A stretch of DNA of 64,000 nucleotides, from NCBI RefSeq assembly GCF_001936475.1, contig NZ_MSPQ01000006.1, forward strand, positions 310,001 through 374,000. The letters run 5' to 3'. The position numbers were made by a program, and so were the translations under genes. Each line of letters opens with the position of its first letter. The stretch's first letter is position 1. Origin of the DNA: Algoriphagus marinus. GTDB lineage: Bacteria > Bacteroidota > Bacteroidia > Cytophagales > Cyclobacteriaceae. Shown here in pieces: positions 8,943-18,022 of the stretch. The notes below the pieces were generated by a model. That model was given only the letters and a program-made list of their open reading frames with translations. It did no database searches and was not told where the DNA came from.

Positions 8943-8968
8943 AAAAAGTCCTGATTACAGGACTTTTT
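8943..8968 (-). terminator. Bidirectional rho-independent terminator after pyruvate dehydrogenase E2
   Basis: A perfect 11-bp stem (AAAAAGTCCTG 8943-8953 with CAGGACTTTTT 8958-8968) has an ATTA loop. T residues follow on either strand. It lies 11 bp past the E2 stop codon on the minus strand. Confidence 0.88.
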
Positions 8969-8979
8969 GGCAGTCATTT

Positions 8980-10605
8980 TTAAATTAATATTCTAACGGG
9001 ATCTTCCAAGAGGCTCTTTAGTGTCAGAAGGAATGCCGATCCTACAGCACCATCCACTACTCTATGATCACAAGAAAGCGTCACTTTCATGATGTTGCCA
9101 ATCTTCATTTCTCCGTTTTTCACAACAACAGTCTCTTTGATGCCACCTACTGCTAGGATACAGGCATCAGGTGGATTGATGATAGCTGTAAATTCATCGA
9201 TACCAAACATACCGAGATTAGAAATGGTAAAGGTGTTGCCTTCCCAATCTTTAGGTTGTAGTTCTTTATTTTTAGCTTTTGCTCCAAGTGTTTTAGCCTG
9301 ATTAGATATCTGAGATAGTGATAAATTATCTGCAAAACGAATCACAGGAACCAAAAGTCCTTCCTCTACAGCAACGGCCATTCCAATATGGATATGCTCA
9401 TTATATCTGATTTTATCTCCTAGCCAGCTGGAATTCACTTTCGGATTCTGCCGTAATGCTGCAGCAGAAGCTTTGATCACCATATCATTGAAAGAGATTT
9501 TTACCGGAGAAATCTCATTCATAGATTTCCTGGCTTCAATCGCTTTATCCATGTTGATTTCCATGGTCAGATAGAAGTGAGGAGCTCCAAATTTACTTTC
9601 TGCAAGTCTTTTGGCAATCACTTTACGCATCTGAGAAACTTTCTCCTCGTGGAAACTTTCCTGACCTACTGAGGACACCATTTGGCTTGAAGCAGATGCA
9701 GAAGGTGCTGCTGCTGGTACAAAATTCTCAATATCACGTTTAACTATTCTTCCTCCCTCTCCAGATCCACTTACTTGAGTAATGTCAAAACCTTTTTCCT
9801 CTGCCATTTTCTTTGCAAGAGGTGAAGCTTTTACCCGATCACCAGAAGAACTGGCAGGAGCAGATGCTGCAGGACTAGAGACTGGCGAATTTTCCTTAGG
9901 CGTTTCTACTTTCGGAGCTTCTTCCTGCTTCGTTTCTTCAGAAGTTGTCGTCTCTTCTGCTTTTTGTGCTTTTAGTAAAGTTTCAAAATCCGCTCCTTTT
10001 TCTCCGATTACCGCTATAACTCCATCAACAGGAACACTGTCTCCAGCTTCTACTCCTATATATAAGAGAGTACCATCTTCATAAGACTCAAGCTCCATTG
10101 TGGCTTTGTCAGTTTCCACCTCAGCTATGATTTCACCTGACTTCACAGAATCACCAACCTTTTTCAACCAAGAAGAGATGGTGCCTTCCTGCATGGTATC
10201 AGACATTTTAGGCATAGTAATCACAGTAGCATTGATCGAAGATGTATCAATTTTCTCAGCTTTTGGCTTTGATTCCGATACAACTTCTTTCTTCTCTTCA
10301 GCAGGAGCTACTTTTTCTTCGGCTTTAGCTTCTGCACTACCATTGAGCAAATGATCAAATTTCTCACCCTTTTCTCCGATAATGGCAATTACACCATTTA
10401 CAGGTACTGAATCTTTCTCTTTTACTCCAATATATAAGAGGACACCCTCATCATAGGATTCAAGCTCCATAGTTGCTTTATCGGTTTCAACTTCAGCCAA
10501 AATATCCCCTGGCTTTACGCTATCCCCAACTTTTTTCAACCAAGCAGCGATCACACCTTCTTCCATGGTGTCACTCATTTTAGGCATTCTAATAATTTCG
10601 GCCAT
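8980..10605 (-). CDS. pdhC: Pyruvate dehydrogenase complex E2, dihydrolipoamide acetyltransferase
   Basis: 541 residues with, in order, two lipoyl domains (about 1-78 and 127-205, each with ETDKATMELESY carrying the lipoylated Lys), Glu/Pro/Ala-rich mobile linkers, a peripheral-subunit binding domain (about 258-295, ASPLAKKMAEEKG to GRIVKRDIENF) and the catalytic acetyltransferase domain ending with CDHRVVDG (active-site His). It transfers acetyl from E1 to CoA. The two lipoyl domains are near duplicates. The E1 and E3 genes are not adjacent. Which 2-oxoacid complex it serves is inferred from the PDH-like catalytic domain. Confidence 0.93.
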   Translation of the reverse strand: MAEIIRMPKMSDTMEEGVIAAWLKKVGDSVKPGDILAEVETDKATMELESYDEGVLLYIGVKEKDSVPVNGVIAIIGEKGEKFDHLLNGSAEAKAEEKVAPAEEKKEVVSESKPKAEKIDTSSINATVITMPKMSDTMQEGTISSWLKKVGDSVKSGEIIAEVETDKATMELESYEDGTLLYIGVEAGDSVPVDGVIAVIGEKGADFETLLKAQKAEETTTSEETKQEEAPKVETPKENSPVSSPAASAPASSSGDRVKASPLAKKMAEEKGFDITQVSGSGEGGRIVKRDIENFVPAAAPSASASSQMVSSVGQESFHEEKVSQMRKVIAKRLAESKFGAPHFYLTMEINMDKAIEARKSMNEISPVKISFNDMVIKASAAALRQNPKVNSSWLGDKIRYNEHIHIGMAVAVEEGLLVPVIRFADNLSLSQISNQAKTLGAKAKNKELQPKDWEGNTFTISNLGMFGIDEFTAIINPPDACILAVGGIKETVVVKNGEMKIGNIMKVTLSCDHRVVDGAVGSAFLLTLKSLLEDPVRILI

Positions 10606-10638
10606 ATGTTATTGCGCTCTGTTCGTTTTTAAAGTGTC

Positions 10639-10669
10639 CAAAAATAGTTTTTATAAAGTCTTTATTCAA
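10639..10669 (-). promoter_or_regulatory. Candidate Bacteroidota promoter for the E2 gene
   Basis: On the minus strand TTG (10667-10669), a 20-nt spacer and TATTTTTG (10639-10646) fit the -33/-7 consensus, with a spacer one base longer than the usual 19. It lies 34 bp upstream of the E2 start. Confidence 0.5.
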
Positions 10670-10725
10670 ATTTAAAACTAGTAATTTCCCCATGCTTTTC
10701 AGCCCTAATCACTTATTCTTCTGAA

Positions 10726-11685
10726 ATGCCTCTAATTCAAAACAGTACTTACAAGAGACCAAAATGGCTTTTCAATAGTCATCTTGAGACAATTTATCCA
10801 GCGATTTTCAGGAAAGTAGAACTCTCAAAACCTACTTCTGAACGAATCACCACACCTGACGGGGATTTTCTCGAGTTGGATTGGTATCGCAATTCCAATT
10901 CTAAACTCGTGATTATCAGTCATGGTTTAGAAGGTAACAGTTCTAGAGCGTATATGCTTGGCATGGCAAAAACATTTATTAAAAATGGTTTTGACGTGCT
11001 GACTTGGAATTTTCGAGGCTGCGGAACAGAAATGAATAATCAAGTGATCTTTTATCATTCCGGCGCTACCTATGATCTGGATTTTGTAGTAAAGCATGCA
11101 GAAAAAGATTATGAAGAAATTTATTTGATAGGTTTTAGTTTGGGTGGAAATTTGACTTTAAAATATCTTGGAGAAAAAAAATCATCCATTCCAAAGATTA
11201 AGAAAGGAGTGGCAATTTCGGTTCCAATGCACTTGGGGAGCTCTTGTGAAAAAATTTCCAAAGGTGAAAACACACTTTATTCCAAGCGCTTTTTAAAAAC
11301 TCTCAAAGAAAAAGTAGTTAAAAAATCACTAGCTCATCCCGGCAAAATCCCAATTGGAACATTAAGAAATATCAAAACTTTATCAGATTTTGATGATTAT
11401 TTTACTGGACCACTTCATGGTTTTTCAGATGCCAAAGAATATTATGAAGTAAACTCTTCTTTATATTTTCTTGATCAAATAGAAGTGCCTTCATTGATCT
11501 TAAATGCACAAAATGATCCTTTCTTAAGCGAGAAATGCTTTCCTATTCACCTAAGTAGAAATTTGGAAATGATCTTTTTTGAATTCCCCAAATATGGGGG
11601 ACATGTAGGCTTTAGTCCGGAAAATTCGGACTTACCATACTATTCTGAGCAGCGTGCTATTGAATTTATTGGCAAGGGTTTCTAA
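10726..11685 (+). CDS. YheT-family alpha/beta hydrolase
   Basis: 319 residues of the COG0429 type. Seen are SHGLEGNSSRAYMLGMA (oxyanion region), the GFDVLTWNFRGCG block typical of YheT/ABHD1-3, the nucleophile elbow GFSLGGN, the acid region LNAQNDPF and the late histidine GGHVGF. These are cytosolic or membrane-associated esterases of unsettled substrate, with lipid or acyl-ester roles proposed. It is followed after 26 bp by the SRAP gene in the same direction, so the two may be co-transcribed. Confidence 0.87.
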   Translation: MPLIQNSTYKRPKWLFNSHLETIYPAIFRKVELSKPTSERITTPDGDFLELDWYRNSNSKLVIISHGLEGNSSRAYMLGMAKTFIKNGFDVLTWNFRGCGTEMNNQVIFYHSGATYDLDFVVKHAEKDYEEIYLIGFSLGGNLTLKYLGEKKSSIPKIKKGVAISVPMHLGSSCEKISKGENTLYSKRFLKTLKEKVVKKSLAHPGKIPIGTLRNIKTLSDFDDYFTGPLHGFSDAKEYYEVNSSLYFLDQIEVPSLILNAQNDPFLSEKCFPIHLSRNLEMIFFEFPKYGGHVGFSPENSDLPYYSEQRAIEFIGKGF

Positions 11686-11711
11686 CTTTCAGGACATAAT
11701 CACTCAAAATC

Positions 11712-12410
11712 ATGTGCGGACGATATTCTCTCAGTAAAAGTAAAATCGAACTTGAAGAACGATTTCAGGCGGAAATGCTTCCGGATTTTACCCCTCGATA
11801 TAATATCGCGCCTACTCAACTGGTTCCTGTGATTACCTCACAGAGTCCAAAAGGATTTTCCTTTTTTTATTGGGGTATTACGCCGGACTTTGGTCAAAAC
11901 AGACCTGTTGCTCAAAAGCTTATCAATGCCAGAGCAGAAACAGTGACAGAAAAAGTAACTTTTAAAAGCTCTTTTCAGAAAAGGAGATGCTTAATACCCG
12001 CAGATGGATTTTACGAATGGAAGCGATTAGGAAAAAAAACAAAAATCCCCTATCGGTTTACCCTCCGTGAAAATGAACTCTTTTCTTTCGCCGGAATCTG
12101 GGAAGAATACGAAACAGTCAATGGCGAAATTCAACATACTTTTTTGATTTTGACTACAACCCCAAATGATAAAGTAGCTGAAATTCACGACCGAATGCCT
12201 GTTATTTTGGCCAAGAAGGATGAAAAAAAATGGCTTGATCCTTATTCTTCGGAAGAGGAGTTGACACAAATCCTGAATCCTTTCCCTTCTGATCTAATGT
12301 TAAGCTACACGGTTTCACCATTGGTGAATTCGGTTGAAAATGACAATCCTACATTGATCCGAAAAACCTCTCCAATGGATCAGCACGGAAACTATACGCT
12401 CTTTGGATGA
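11712..12410 (+). CDS. SRAP (YedK/HMCES) family abasic-site DNA-protein crosslink shield
   Basis: 232 residues, the normal SRAP length. Cys2 (MCGRYSL) is the catalytic residue that forms a thiazolidine link to abasic sites in single-stranded DNA after Met removal. The other conserved elements are RYNIAPTQ, NARAET, the CLIPADGFYEWKR block, AGIWEEYE (active-site Glu) and HDRMPVIL (active-site His). All key residues are present. It protects abasic sites in ssDNA. It is probably co-transcribed with the upstream hydrolase, with no SOS-type neighbours seen. Confidence 0.93.
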   Translation: MCGRYSLSKSKIELEERFQAEMLPDFTPRYNIAPTQLVPVITSQSPKGFSFFYWGITPDFGQNRPVAQKLINARAETVTEKVTFKSSFQKRRCLIPADGFYEWKRLGKKTKIPYRFTLRENELFSFAGIWEEYETVNGEIQHTFLILTTTPNDKVAEIHDRMPVILAKKDEKKWLDPYSSEEELTQILNPFPSDLMLSYTVSPLVNSVENDNPTLIRKTSPMDQHGNYTLFG

Positions 12411-12498
12411 GTTAAACAGTGACCCTTCCATCACATCTTTTTTGTAAGAGTGAATGAAGGTCCGCATATTTGCCGTCCAATTTATAAACCCAAAAAAA

Positions 12499-13497
12499 AT
12501 GAAGAAATCCAGGATTCTAGGTGTTGGTCATTATGTACCGGAGCATGTTGTGACAAATGATGATTTAGCCAAAATGATGGATACGAATCATGAATGGATA
12601 GTAGAACGAACTGGGATTACTGAGAGGCATTGGTTCACACCTGGAGTTGACACGGTTACCTCCATGTCAAAAAACGCTTCAGAAATGGCACTTAAAAGAG
12701 CTGGTGTCCTTGCATCAGAGATCGATTTTATTGTTTTTGCTACCATCACACCTGATTATTTTATACCCGGAAATGGCGTTCTACTTCAGCGTGAACTTGG
12801 AATGGGAACAATAGGAGCTTTAGACATCCGAAATGCATGTTCTGGGTTTATATACGCCCTCTCGATAGCAGATCAGTTTATCAAAACTGGGATGTACAAA
12901 AAAATACTTGTGGTAGGAGCTGAGATTCAATCCTCTGCATTAGATAAATCAGATGAAGGAAGATCCAGTTCGGTAATTTTTGCAGATGGAGCCGGTGCCA
13001 TTGTGCTTGGAGCAGTAGAATCAGATCAACCTGGAATATTGTCTACTCACCTTCATGCACAAGGAGAATATGCAGAAGAATTATACTGTTCGGATCCTGG
13101 AAGTAGCCGTGAAGTTCGAATTTCACAGGAGTTAATTGACTCCGGAAACTTCAACTTAAAAATGAATGGAAATGCGGTATTCAAGCATGCAGTGGTTCGA
13201 TTCATGGAGGTCATTAAAGAGGCTCTTGAAGCAAATCATTTAGATAAATCAGCAATCGATCTTCTAATACCCCATCAAGCGAATCTTCGAATTAGTCAAT
13301 ACATCCAGCAAAAGCTGGGACTTCCTGATGAAAAAGTATTCAATAATATCATGCATATGGGAAATACGACAGCAGCCACTATTCCCATTGCACTGAGTGA
13401 AGCGTGGGAACAAGGAAGAATCAAGGAAGGTGATTTGATTTGCTTAGCTGCATTTGGTTCAGGATTTACTTGGGCTTCTGCCTTGCTAAACTGGTAA
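12499..13497 (+). CDS. fabH: Beta-ketoacyl-ACP synthase III (FabH)
   Basis: 332 residues from the ATG at 12499, which follows an A8 run and gives the usual FabH start (MKKSRILGVGHYVPE). An upstream in-frame ATG at 12454 would add 15 residues with no homology. The catalytic triad is visible: Cys114 in NACSGF, His259 in PHQANLR and Asn289 in MGNTTAAT. It condenses acyl-CoA primers with malonyl-ACP to start fatty acid synthesis. The isolated setting away from other fab genes suggests either a second FabH or a specialised KASIII. The next gene starts 1 bp after its stop. Confidence 0.92.
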   Translation: MKKSRILGVGHYVPEHVVTNDDLAKMMDTNHEWIVERTGITERHWFTPGVDTVTSMSKNASEMALKRAGVLASEIDFIVFATITPDYFIPGNGVLLQRELGMGTIGALDIRNACSGFIYALSIADQFIKTGMYKKILVVGAEIQSSALDKSDEGRSSSVIFADGAGAIVLGAVESDQPGILSTHLHAQGEYAEELYCSDPGSSREVRISQELIDSGNFNLKMNGNAVFKHAVVRFMEVIKEALEANHLDKSAIDLLIPHQANLRISQYIQQKLGLPDEKVFNNIMHMGNTTAATIPIALSEAWEQGRIKEGDLICLAAFGSGFTWASALLNW

Positions 13498-13498
13498 T

Positions 13499-14065
13499 AT
13501 GGAGGAAAACACTCCCAAATTAAATTTGCAGCTCTGGCTTAACCGGGAATTGTTTCAAAGCCAAAACAGATTAAAAGCAGGATTTTGGGAGCTTTTTTCA
13601 CAGATTGGAAATGAAATTGACACAGCTATCTTAAGGCAAATTCACCCCAAAAATAAAGGAATAAAGCTATCAAAGGGAGGGGATTTACTTGGATTCCCTT
13701 ACCATGTTTTGGATTTGATTAGGGATTTCGACCCTGATAAAGGATTAAATATTAGAATTTTAAATTGGTTTGGGCAAGGAATGTATCTCTTTGTACATTT
13801 TGGTAAAAACCATCCACTTTCTTCTGAAGACTATTTTATTCAAAATAGCTTTTTTTATGCTTTAAGCTCATCTCCTTGGGACTATCCTGATTTAATTTTA
13901 AAGGAATTGAAAACCATCTCTCCCACTCCAGCAGAGATGGATTCTATGAAATTTCACCAGTATTTTATAAAAATTAACATCGAATCCCAATCTAGTAATC
14001 CTAAAAACATGATCTTGGAAGAATTAAAAAATTTGTTAGAGTTCTTCCTTTTAAAAATGGAATAA
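13499..14065 (+). CDS. Hypothetical protein, translationally close to fabH
   Basis: 188 residues; I do not recognise the family. No signal peptide or membrane segment is visible. The sequence is rich in Trp, Phe and Leu (FWELFSQIGNEID, LNWFGQGMYLFVHFGKN, SPWDYPDLILKELK) and probably helical, with a Leu-rich C-terminal helix (EELKNLLEFFLLK). The start codon is 1 bp past the fabH stop, so the two are almost certainly on one message, which hints at an accessory role in the FabH product pathway. Function is unknown. Confidence 0.7.
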   Translation: MEENTPKLNLQLWLNRELFQSQNRLKAGFWELFSQIGNEIDTAILRQIHPKNKGIKLSKGGDLLGFPYHVLDLIRDFDPDKGLNIRILNWFGQGMYLFVHFGKNHPLSSEDYFIQNSFFYALSSSPWDYPDLILKELKTISPTPAEMDSMKFHQYFIKINIESQSSNPKNMILEELKNLLEFFLLKME

Positions 14066-14192
14066 AAGAAGATTTAACTTATTTTTAAACAGGAATCGGA
14101 TTCTTCCGTACAATAATCGAATTGACGAGAAAAGGACTTAACTTTTTTCACAATCCGGCAAACCCTCCGGCTTGATCCGTAACAAAGACTGT

Positions 14193-15761
14193 ATGAAATA
14201 CCTCCTTATCGGCTTTATTCTTTTTAGTACTCAACTTTTTGCTCAAGAATCCAACTTGATCCGTCAGTATAGTCCAGATTCTACTATCATGGCTACAGGG
14301 GTGATCACCAATGGATTAAGAGAGGGGCTGTGGAAATTCTATGACCCCAAAACCAACAATATTCTTACTGAAGGCACATTCAAGAAAGGTTTAAAAGAGG
14401 GCACTTGGATATCCTATTACCCGGATGGAAAGCGGAGTATTGAAGCGGAATATAAAGACGGAAAGCTTTTTGGACCGGCAAAATATTATGATCCAGCTGG
14501 AGCTTTGAAGTATGATATGATTTTCCAGGATAGCGTTTTGGTTGGGAAATTCACTCAATACTACGGCAAAACCGGGAATCAGGAATTTGTCTCCCCTAGT
14601 CAAGTCTTAATGGAAGGTTTGTATGAAGCGGGTGATAAAACTGGTCAATGGCTAAAGTTTTATCCAAACGGGGAAATTTCTTCCAGAGAATTTTACGTGA
14701 AAGGAAAGAAAGAAGGGCCATTTATCGAATATGATTACTATGGCGAACTCATTACTGAGGCTATGTACCAAAATGATCTTCTAGAAGGTACTTATAAGGC
14801 GTTCACTTATGAATCAAACTTGATAGAGGAAGGTAACTTCTCAAAAGGAAAAAAAGTCGGGGAGTGGAAACGGTATTTCCCAGGAACAAAAACCCTTGAG
14901 GCAGAGGAATATTACGATGAAAATGGGAATCGGGTCGGCACTTGGAAATATTACTACGAAAACAAACGCTTAGCGCGTGTAGAGAAATATGAAAATGGCA
15001 TTGCAGTAGGTACTTGGGAAGAATACTACCCTAATAAATCCATATCGAAACGAAAAACCTATGAATTAGGTGTTCCTGTCGGGGATTATATCGAGTACCA
15101 TAGCTCAGGCGAAATTTCAGTATCCGGTCAATATTCAAATGGCATGAAGACTGGATTATGGAGAAGTTTTTTTCCTGACGGTGAAATTTATTCGATTGGA
15201 GAATACCGAAATGATTTGAAAACCGGTCTTTGGAAATACTTTAATAAAATTGGAATTCTGATCGCTGAGGGAGAATATAGTTTAGGAATGGAAGTCGGGC
15301 AGTGGTTTTATTACTACGATGGAGGCCAACTAAAATCAGTAGGAACCTATGAGCTGGGATTTGAAAATGGTATTTGGGGTCTTTTTTATGACAATAAACA
15401 GTTGACCCAAGAAGAAATTTGGGATAATGGAAGATTGATGAACGTCAGTGATTACAACAACTACACTGGAAGCAAGAAACTTGACAAAGGGACATTGAAA
15501 GATGGTAATGGCACCAGAATCACCTATTATGTATCCGAAAAAAAGGAATCAGAAGGAAATTATAAATCAGGAAAACCAACTGGTAATTGGGTGTTTTATC
15601 ATGAAAATGGTAGAAAAGCTTCTGAAGGTGTAATGGTAGACGGAAAAAAAGAAGGGCCTTGGAGATATTACAACCCAGCTGGAAGGTTAGAAGATTTAAT
15701 CAATTATAAAGGTGACGAGGTTGTAGAGAATCAGCTTCCAACCATACAAGAATTCAATTAA
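14193..15761 (+). CDS. Secreted YwqK/MORN-type repeat protein
   Basis: 522 residues from the ATG at 14193, which directly begins a signal peptide (KYLLIGFILFSTQLFAQ). An in-frame TTG at 14172 is less likely. After the signal the whole protein is made of roughly 18 tandem units of about 23 residues of the form G-x-W-x-x-Y-Y-x-N-G-x-x-x-x-E-x-x-Y-x-x-G. This is the MORN-variant repeat of YwqK-like proteins, often mislabelled 'toxin-antitoxin system antitoxin'. It is predicted periplasmic or surface-exposed, with a binding or scaffold role inferred. No toxin gene is adjacent. Confidence 0.85.
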   Translation: MKYLLIGFILFSTQLFAQESNLIRQYSPDSTIMATGVITNGLREGLWKFYDPKTNNILTEGTFKKGLKEGTWISYYPDGKRSIEAEYKDGKLFGPAKYYDPAGALKYDMIFQDSVLVGKFTQYYGKTGNQEFVSPSQVLMEGLYEAGDKTGQWLKFYPNGEISSREFYVKGKKEGPFIEYDYYGELITEAMYQNDLLEGTYKAFTYESNLIEEGNFSKGKKVGEWKRYFPGTKTLEAEEYYDENGNRVGTWKYYYENKRLARVEKYENGIAVGTWEEYYPNKSISKRKTYELGVPVGDYIEYHSSGEISVSGQYSNGMKTGLWRSFFPDGEIYSIGEYRNDLKTGLWKYFNKIGILIAEGEYSLGMEVGQWFYYYDGGQLKSVGTYELGFENGIWGLFYDNKQLTQEEIWDNGRLMNVSDYNNYTGSKKLDKGTLKDGNGTRITYYVSEKKESEGNYKSGKPTGNWVFYHENGRKASEGVMVDGKKEGPWRYYNPAGRLEDLINYKGDEVVENQLPTIQEFN

Positions 15762-15807
15762 CTCCAAACCATTTTACGGAAATAAGGTTCTTCTTAAAAA
15801 AGAAATC

Positions 15808-15972
15808 ATGTTTGGACTATTCAAAAAAAAATCCGAGAAAGAAAAACTTCAGGAAGCCTATGCTGCAAAACTAGCTGAAGCTCATAAAATGTCCACATCC
15901 AATAGGACCGCAGCAGACAAACTAAGTGCAGAGGCTGAAGAAATAGCTAAAAAAATTGACTTATTGAAGTAA
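15808..15972 (+). CDS. Small DUF6435 (Lacal_2735)-like protein
   Basis: 54 residues: MFGLFKKKSEKEKLQ, then a Lys/Glu/Ala-rich helical body with HKMSTSNRTAAD and EAEEIAKKI. This matches the short Lacal_2735/DUF6435 proteins common in Bacteroidota, which have the same MFGLFKKKSE start and 'STSNR' centre. Function is unknown; it is charged, soluble and probably a helical hairpin. It follows the YwqK-type gene by 46 bp and is closed by a strong terminator, so it is probably the last gene of that transcript. Confidence 0.8.
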   Translation: MFGLFKKKSEKEKLQEAYAAKLAEAHKMSTSNRTAADKLSAEAEEIAKKIDLLK

Positions 15973-15998
15973 CATTTGATTCGCCGATAAAACACAAG

Positions 15999-16022
15999 AA
16001 GCCTGATCACTATCAGGCTTTT
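15999..16022 (+). terminator. Rho-independent terminator after the small DUF6435-like gene
   Basis: A perfect 9-bp stem (AAGCCTGAT 15999-16007 with ATCAGGCTT 16012-16020) with a CACT loop is followed by T residues to 16023. It also lies just past the stop of the minus-strand cupin gene. Confidence 0.85.
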
Positions 16023-16027
16023 TCTGT

Positions 16028-16549
16028 TTAGGATCTTGAATAATCATCTTCAAGTCGTACGATATCGTCTTCGTTGGATGGATTAGTTGAATCTGAATGA
16101 ACCCAGATTTCAGCTACTATACCCCAACCGACTAAACCAACCAACCGGTGTCGCTCTCCTTTTTCTAAAGAAACAGTTTCGCCTAACACCATTTTTATCA
16201 AATCTCCCTGTTCATCGGTTTGACTTCTCACGATTCCCGATTCACCCGAGATCAATTTCCAGAGTTCGGATCTGCGAAAATGATATTGCCAAGAAAGTCT
16301 TGCTCCAGGTGCCACCAAAAGAAGCTTAGGACTCAATTTCTGTGAAAGTTGATCTTCAGACATTTCAACTTCATCAAAGTAAGTTGATTTAAATTTCGCT
16401 ATTTGAGTTTCATCCAAAACAAAAAACCCACCCCAAGGTCTGGATTGATCTATTTTCGAAATACGAAACCCCTCTCCCTTCAAATAATGACTCACTTTTT
16501 GAAAAACCTCTTCTTTACTCAAGCCTGCCTGTAGGGTAAAATATTGCAT
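16028..16549 (-). CDS. Type II mannose-6-phosphate isomerase-like cupin protein
   Basis: 173 residues from the ATG at 16549; an in-frame TTG at 16567 would add six residues. The second half is a cupin (LLLVAPGARLSWQYHFRRSELWKLISG, then VSLEKGERHRLVGLVGWGIVAEIWVH) resembling the isomerase domain of mannose-1-phosphate guanylyltransferase/mannose-6-phosphate isomerase type II. The N-terminal RPWGGFFVLDE block occurs in the same group. Such short forms are annotated variously as sugar-phosphate isomerase-like cupins. Metal ligands are plausible (His/Glu in YHFRRSE and ERHRL), but the substrate is not known. Confidence 0.7.
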   Translation of the reverse strand: MQYFTLQAGLSKEEVFQKVSHYLKGEGFRISKIDQSRPWGGFFVLDETQIAKFKSTYFDEVEMSEDQLSQKLSPKLLLVAPGARLSWQYHFRRSELWKLISGESGIVRSQTDEQGDLIKMVLGETVSLEKGERHRLVGLVGWGIVAEIWVHSDSTNPSNEDDIVRLEDDYSRS

Positions 16550-16755
16550 GGAAATTATTTTTTTCAAAAATAGAGTTTTCTGAAAAAGAAAAGATGGAGG
16601 TTCATAAAATACATTTGAAATCTTTTCAGATAATCAGAAAGACTCTGATAATTTTTTTATCAAAAATTGAAAAATCACAGTATGTTATTCTATTTTTTTT
16701 AAAAAGTATTTTTTGAAACATGAAAATTCACTTAATTCAAGTGTAACTTTAGCAT

Positions 16756-18003
16756 ATGAACCTGATTAATCCTCAAGCTGTCATCGATAAGATGGATGGC
16801 GTGGTAGAGATAAAGAGCTACCTCAACAAAATAAAAATCATCAAAAACCTCTACCAAAAAGGAGCAAATACAGCTAGTGAGATCTGCAATGAAGTTGGAA
16901 TCTCTCTTCCCACTGTAAACTCGCTGCTTAGCGATCTTATGGAAAATGGTGAGGTCATTAAACATGGTAGGGCAGAGTCTCAGGGAGGAAGAAAACCAGA
17001 CCTTTACCGCTTAGCTGAAGATGCTTTTTATGTACTTTCTGTAGACCTTTCCAAATTCAATCTTAACCTTGGCCTTTACTCTTGTACGCAGCAATTAACT
17101 TTTCCAAAAGAAAGTAAAAAGATCAACTTAAATAATGAGCAAGAAACATTTGATCTGCTCTGTAACCATATAGAAGACTATCTCCAGCGGTCTGGAATTG
17201 AACCCAAAAAAGTAATTGCAATTGGCATTTCCATGCCGGGACTATTAGACTCGCTTGGAGGGGTAAATTATACCTATCTGAGATTCGGAAAAAAGACTCT
17301 TTTAGAGAATCTTGAAGCCCGCTTCAATAAAAAAATCTTCCTTGAAAATGACGCCAGGGCAATGACCTTAGCTGAGTTTAAATATGGAACTGAGCATAAT
17401 TACAAAAATGTACTTGGACTATTTATAGGCTGGGGAATTGGTTTGGGGATTATTATAGATGGAAAAATCTATCAAGGTGCATCGGGATTTGCAGGAGAAT
17501 TCAGTCACTCTCCCATCTTTGAATCCAGAGATATTACTTGTTCCTGCGGTAAAAAAGGTTGTCTGGAAGCTGTGGCTTCCGGTACCGCAATTGTAAAAAA
17601 AGCAGAACAAGCCATTCTTTTGGACAAAGATGGAATTCTAGCCAGAATGGTCCGAGATCACGAGGGTGAACTTGAACCAGGTCTAGTGGTAGAAGCGGCA
17701 TTGTCAGGAGACCAACGAGCAATCACTATTTTATCTGAAGCGGGTCTTGATCTTGGAAGAGGAATCTCAATGCTTATTCAATTACTCAATCCTGAATTGA
17801 TCATTATCGGAGGATCTGTAGCTGAAGCAAATCAGTACTTAATTACCCCTATACAGCAGGCACTAAACATTTACAGCATGGCCAAATCAAGAGAAAAGAC
17901 TAAGCTCTCACTCTATCAACTTGGCGAAGATGTTGGTTTGCTCGGAGGAGTAGCTGTAGTTAATGAAAAACTATTTGATGATTTGATTAATCGGTTTGGA
18001 TAA
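16756..18003 (+). CDS. ROK-family transcriptional regulator (NagC-like)
   Basis: 415 residues. Residues 25-85 form a winged HTH (IIKNLYQKGANTASEICNEVG, then PTVNSLLSDLMENG), followed by GGRKPDLY, the typical ROK repressor linker. The ROK domain has GISMPGLLDS, the ENDARAMTLAE active-site-like Asp, GLGIIIDGK and the zinc motif C262-x-C-G-x-x-G-C269. A sugar or sugar-phosphate effector is expected. Just upstream the inverted repeat CACTT-N5-AAGTG (16729-16743) could be an autoregulatory site. It heads the plus-strand set and probably controls the sugar locus encoded on the other strand from 24.6 to 31.5 kb. Confidence 0.87.
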   Translation: MNLINPQAVIDKMDGVVEIKSYLNKIKIIKNLYQKGANTASEICNEVGISLPTVNSLLSDLMENGEVIKHGRAESQGGRKPDLYRLAEDAFYVLSVDLSKFNLNLGLYSCTQQLTFPKESKKINLNNEQETFDLLCNHIEDYLQRSGIEPKKVIAIGISMPGLLDSLGGVNYTYLRFGKKTLLENLEARFNKKIFLENDARAMTLAEFKYGTEHNYKNVLGLFIGWGIGLGIIIDGKIYQGASGFAGEFSHSPIFESRDITCSCGKKGCLEAVASGTAIVKKAEQAILLDKDGILARMVRDHEGELEPGLVVEAALSGDQRAITILSEAGLDLGRGISMLIQLLNPELIIIGGSVAEANQYLITPIQQALNIYSMAKSREKTKLSLYQLGEDVGLLGGVAVVNEKLFDDLINRFG

Positions 18004-18022
18004 GTTCTAAGAATCAATTCAC

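Noticed and set aside
14193..15761. Toxin-antitoxin reading of the YwqK-type protein
   Set aside because: The protein is exported and far longer than antitoxins, and no toxin gene is adjacent; the label is a database habit.
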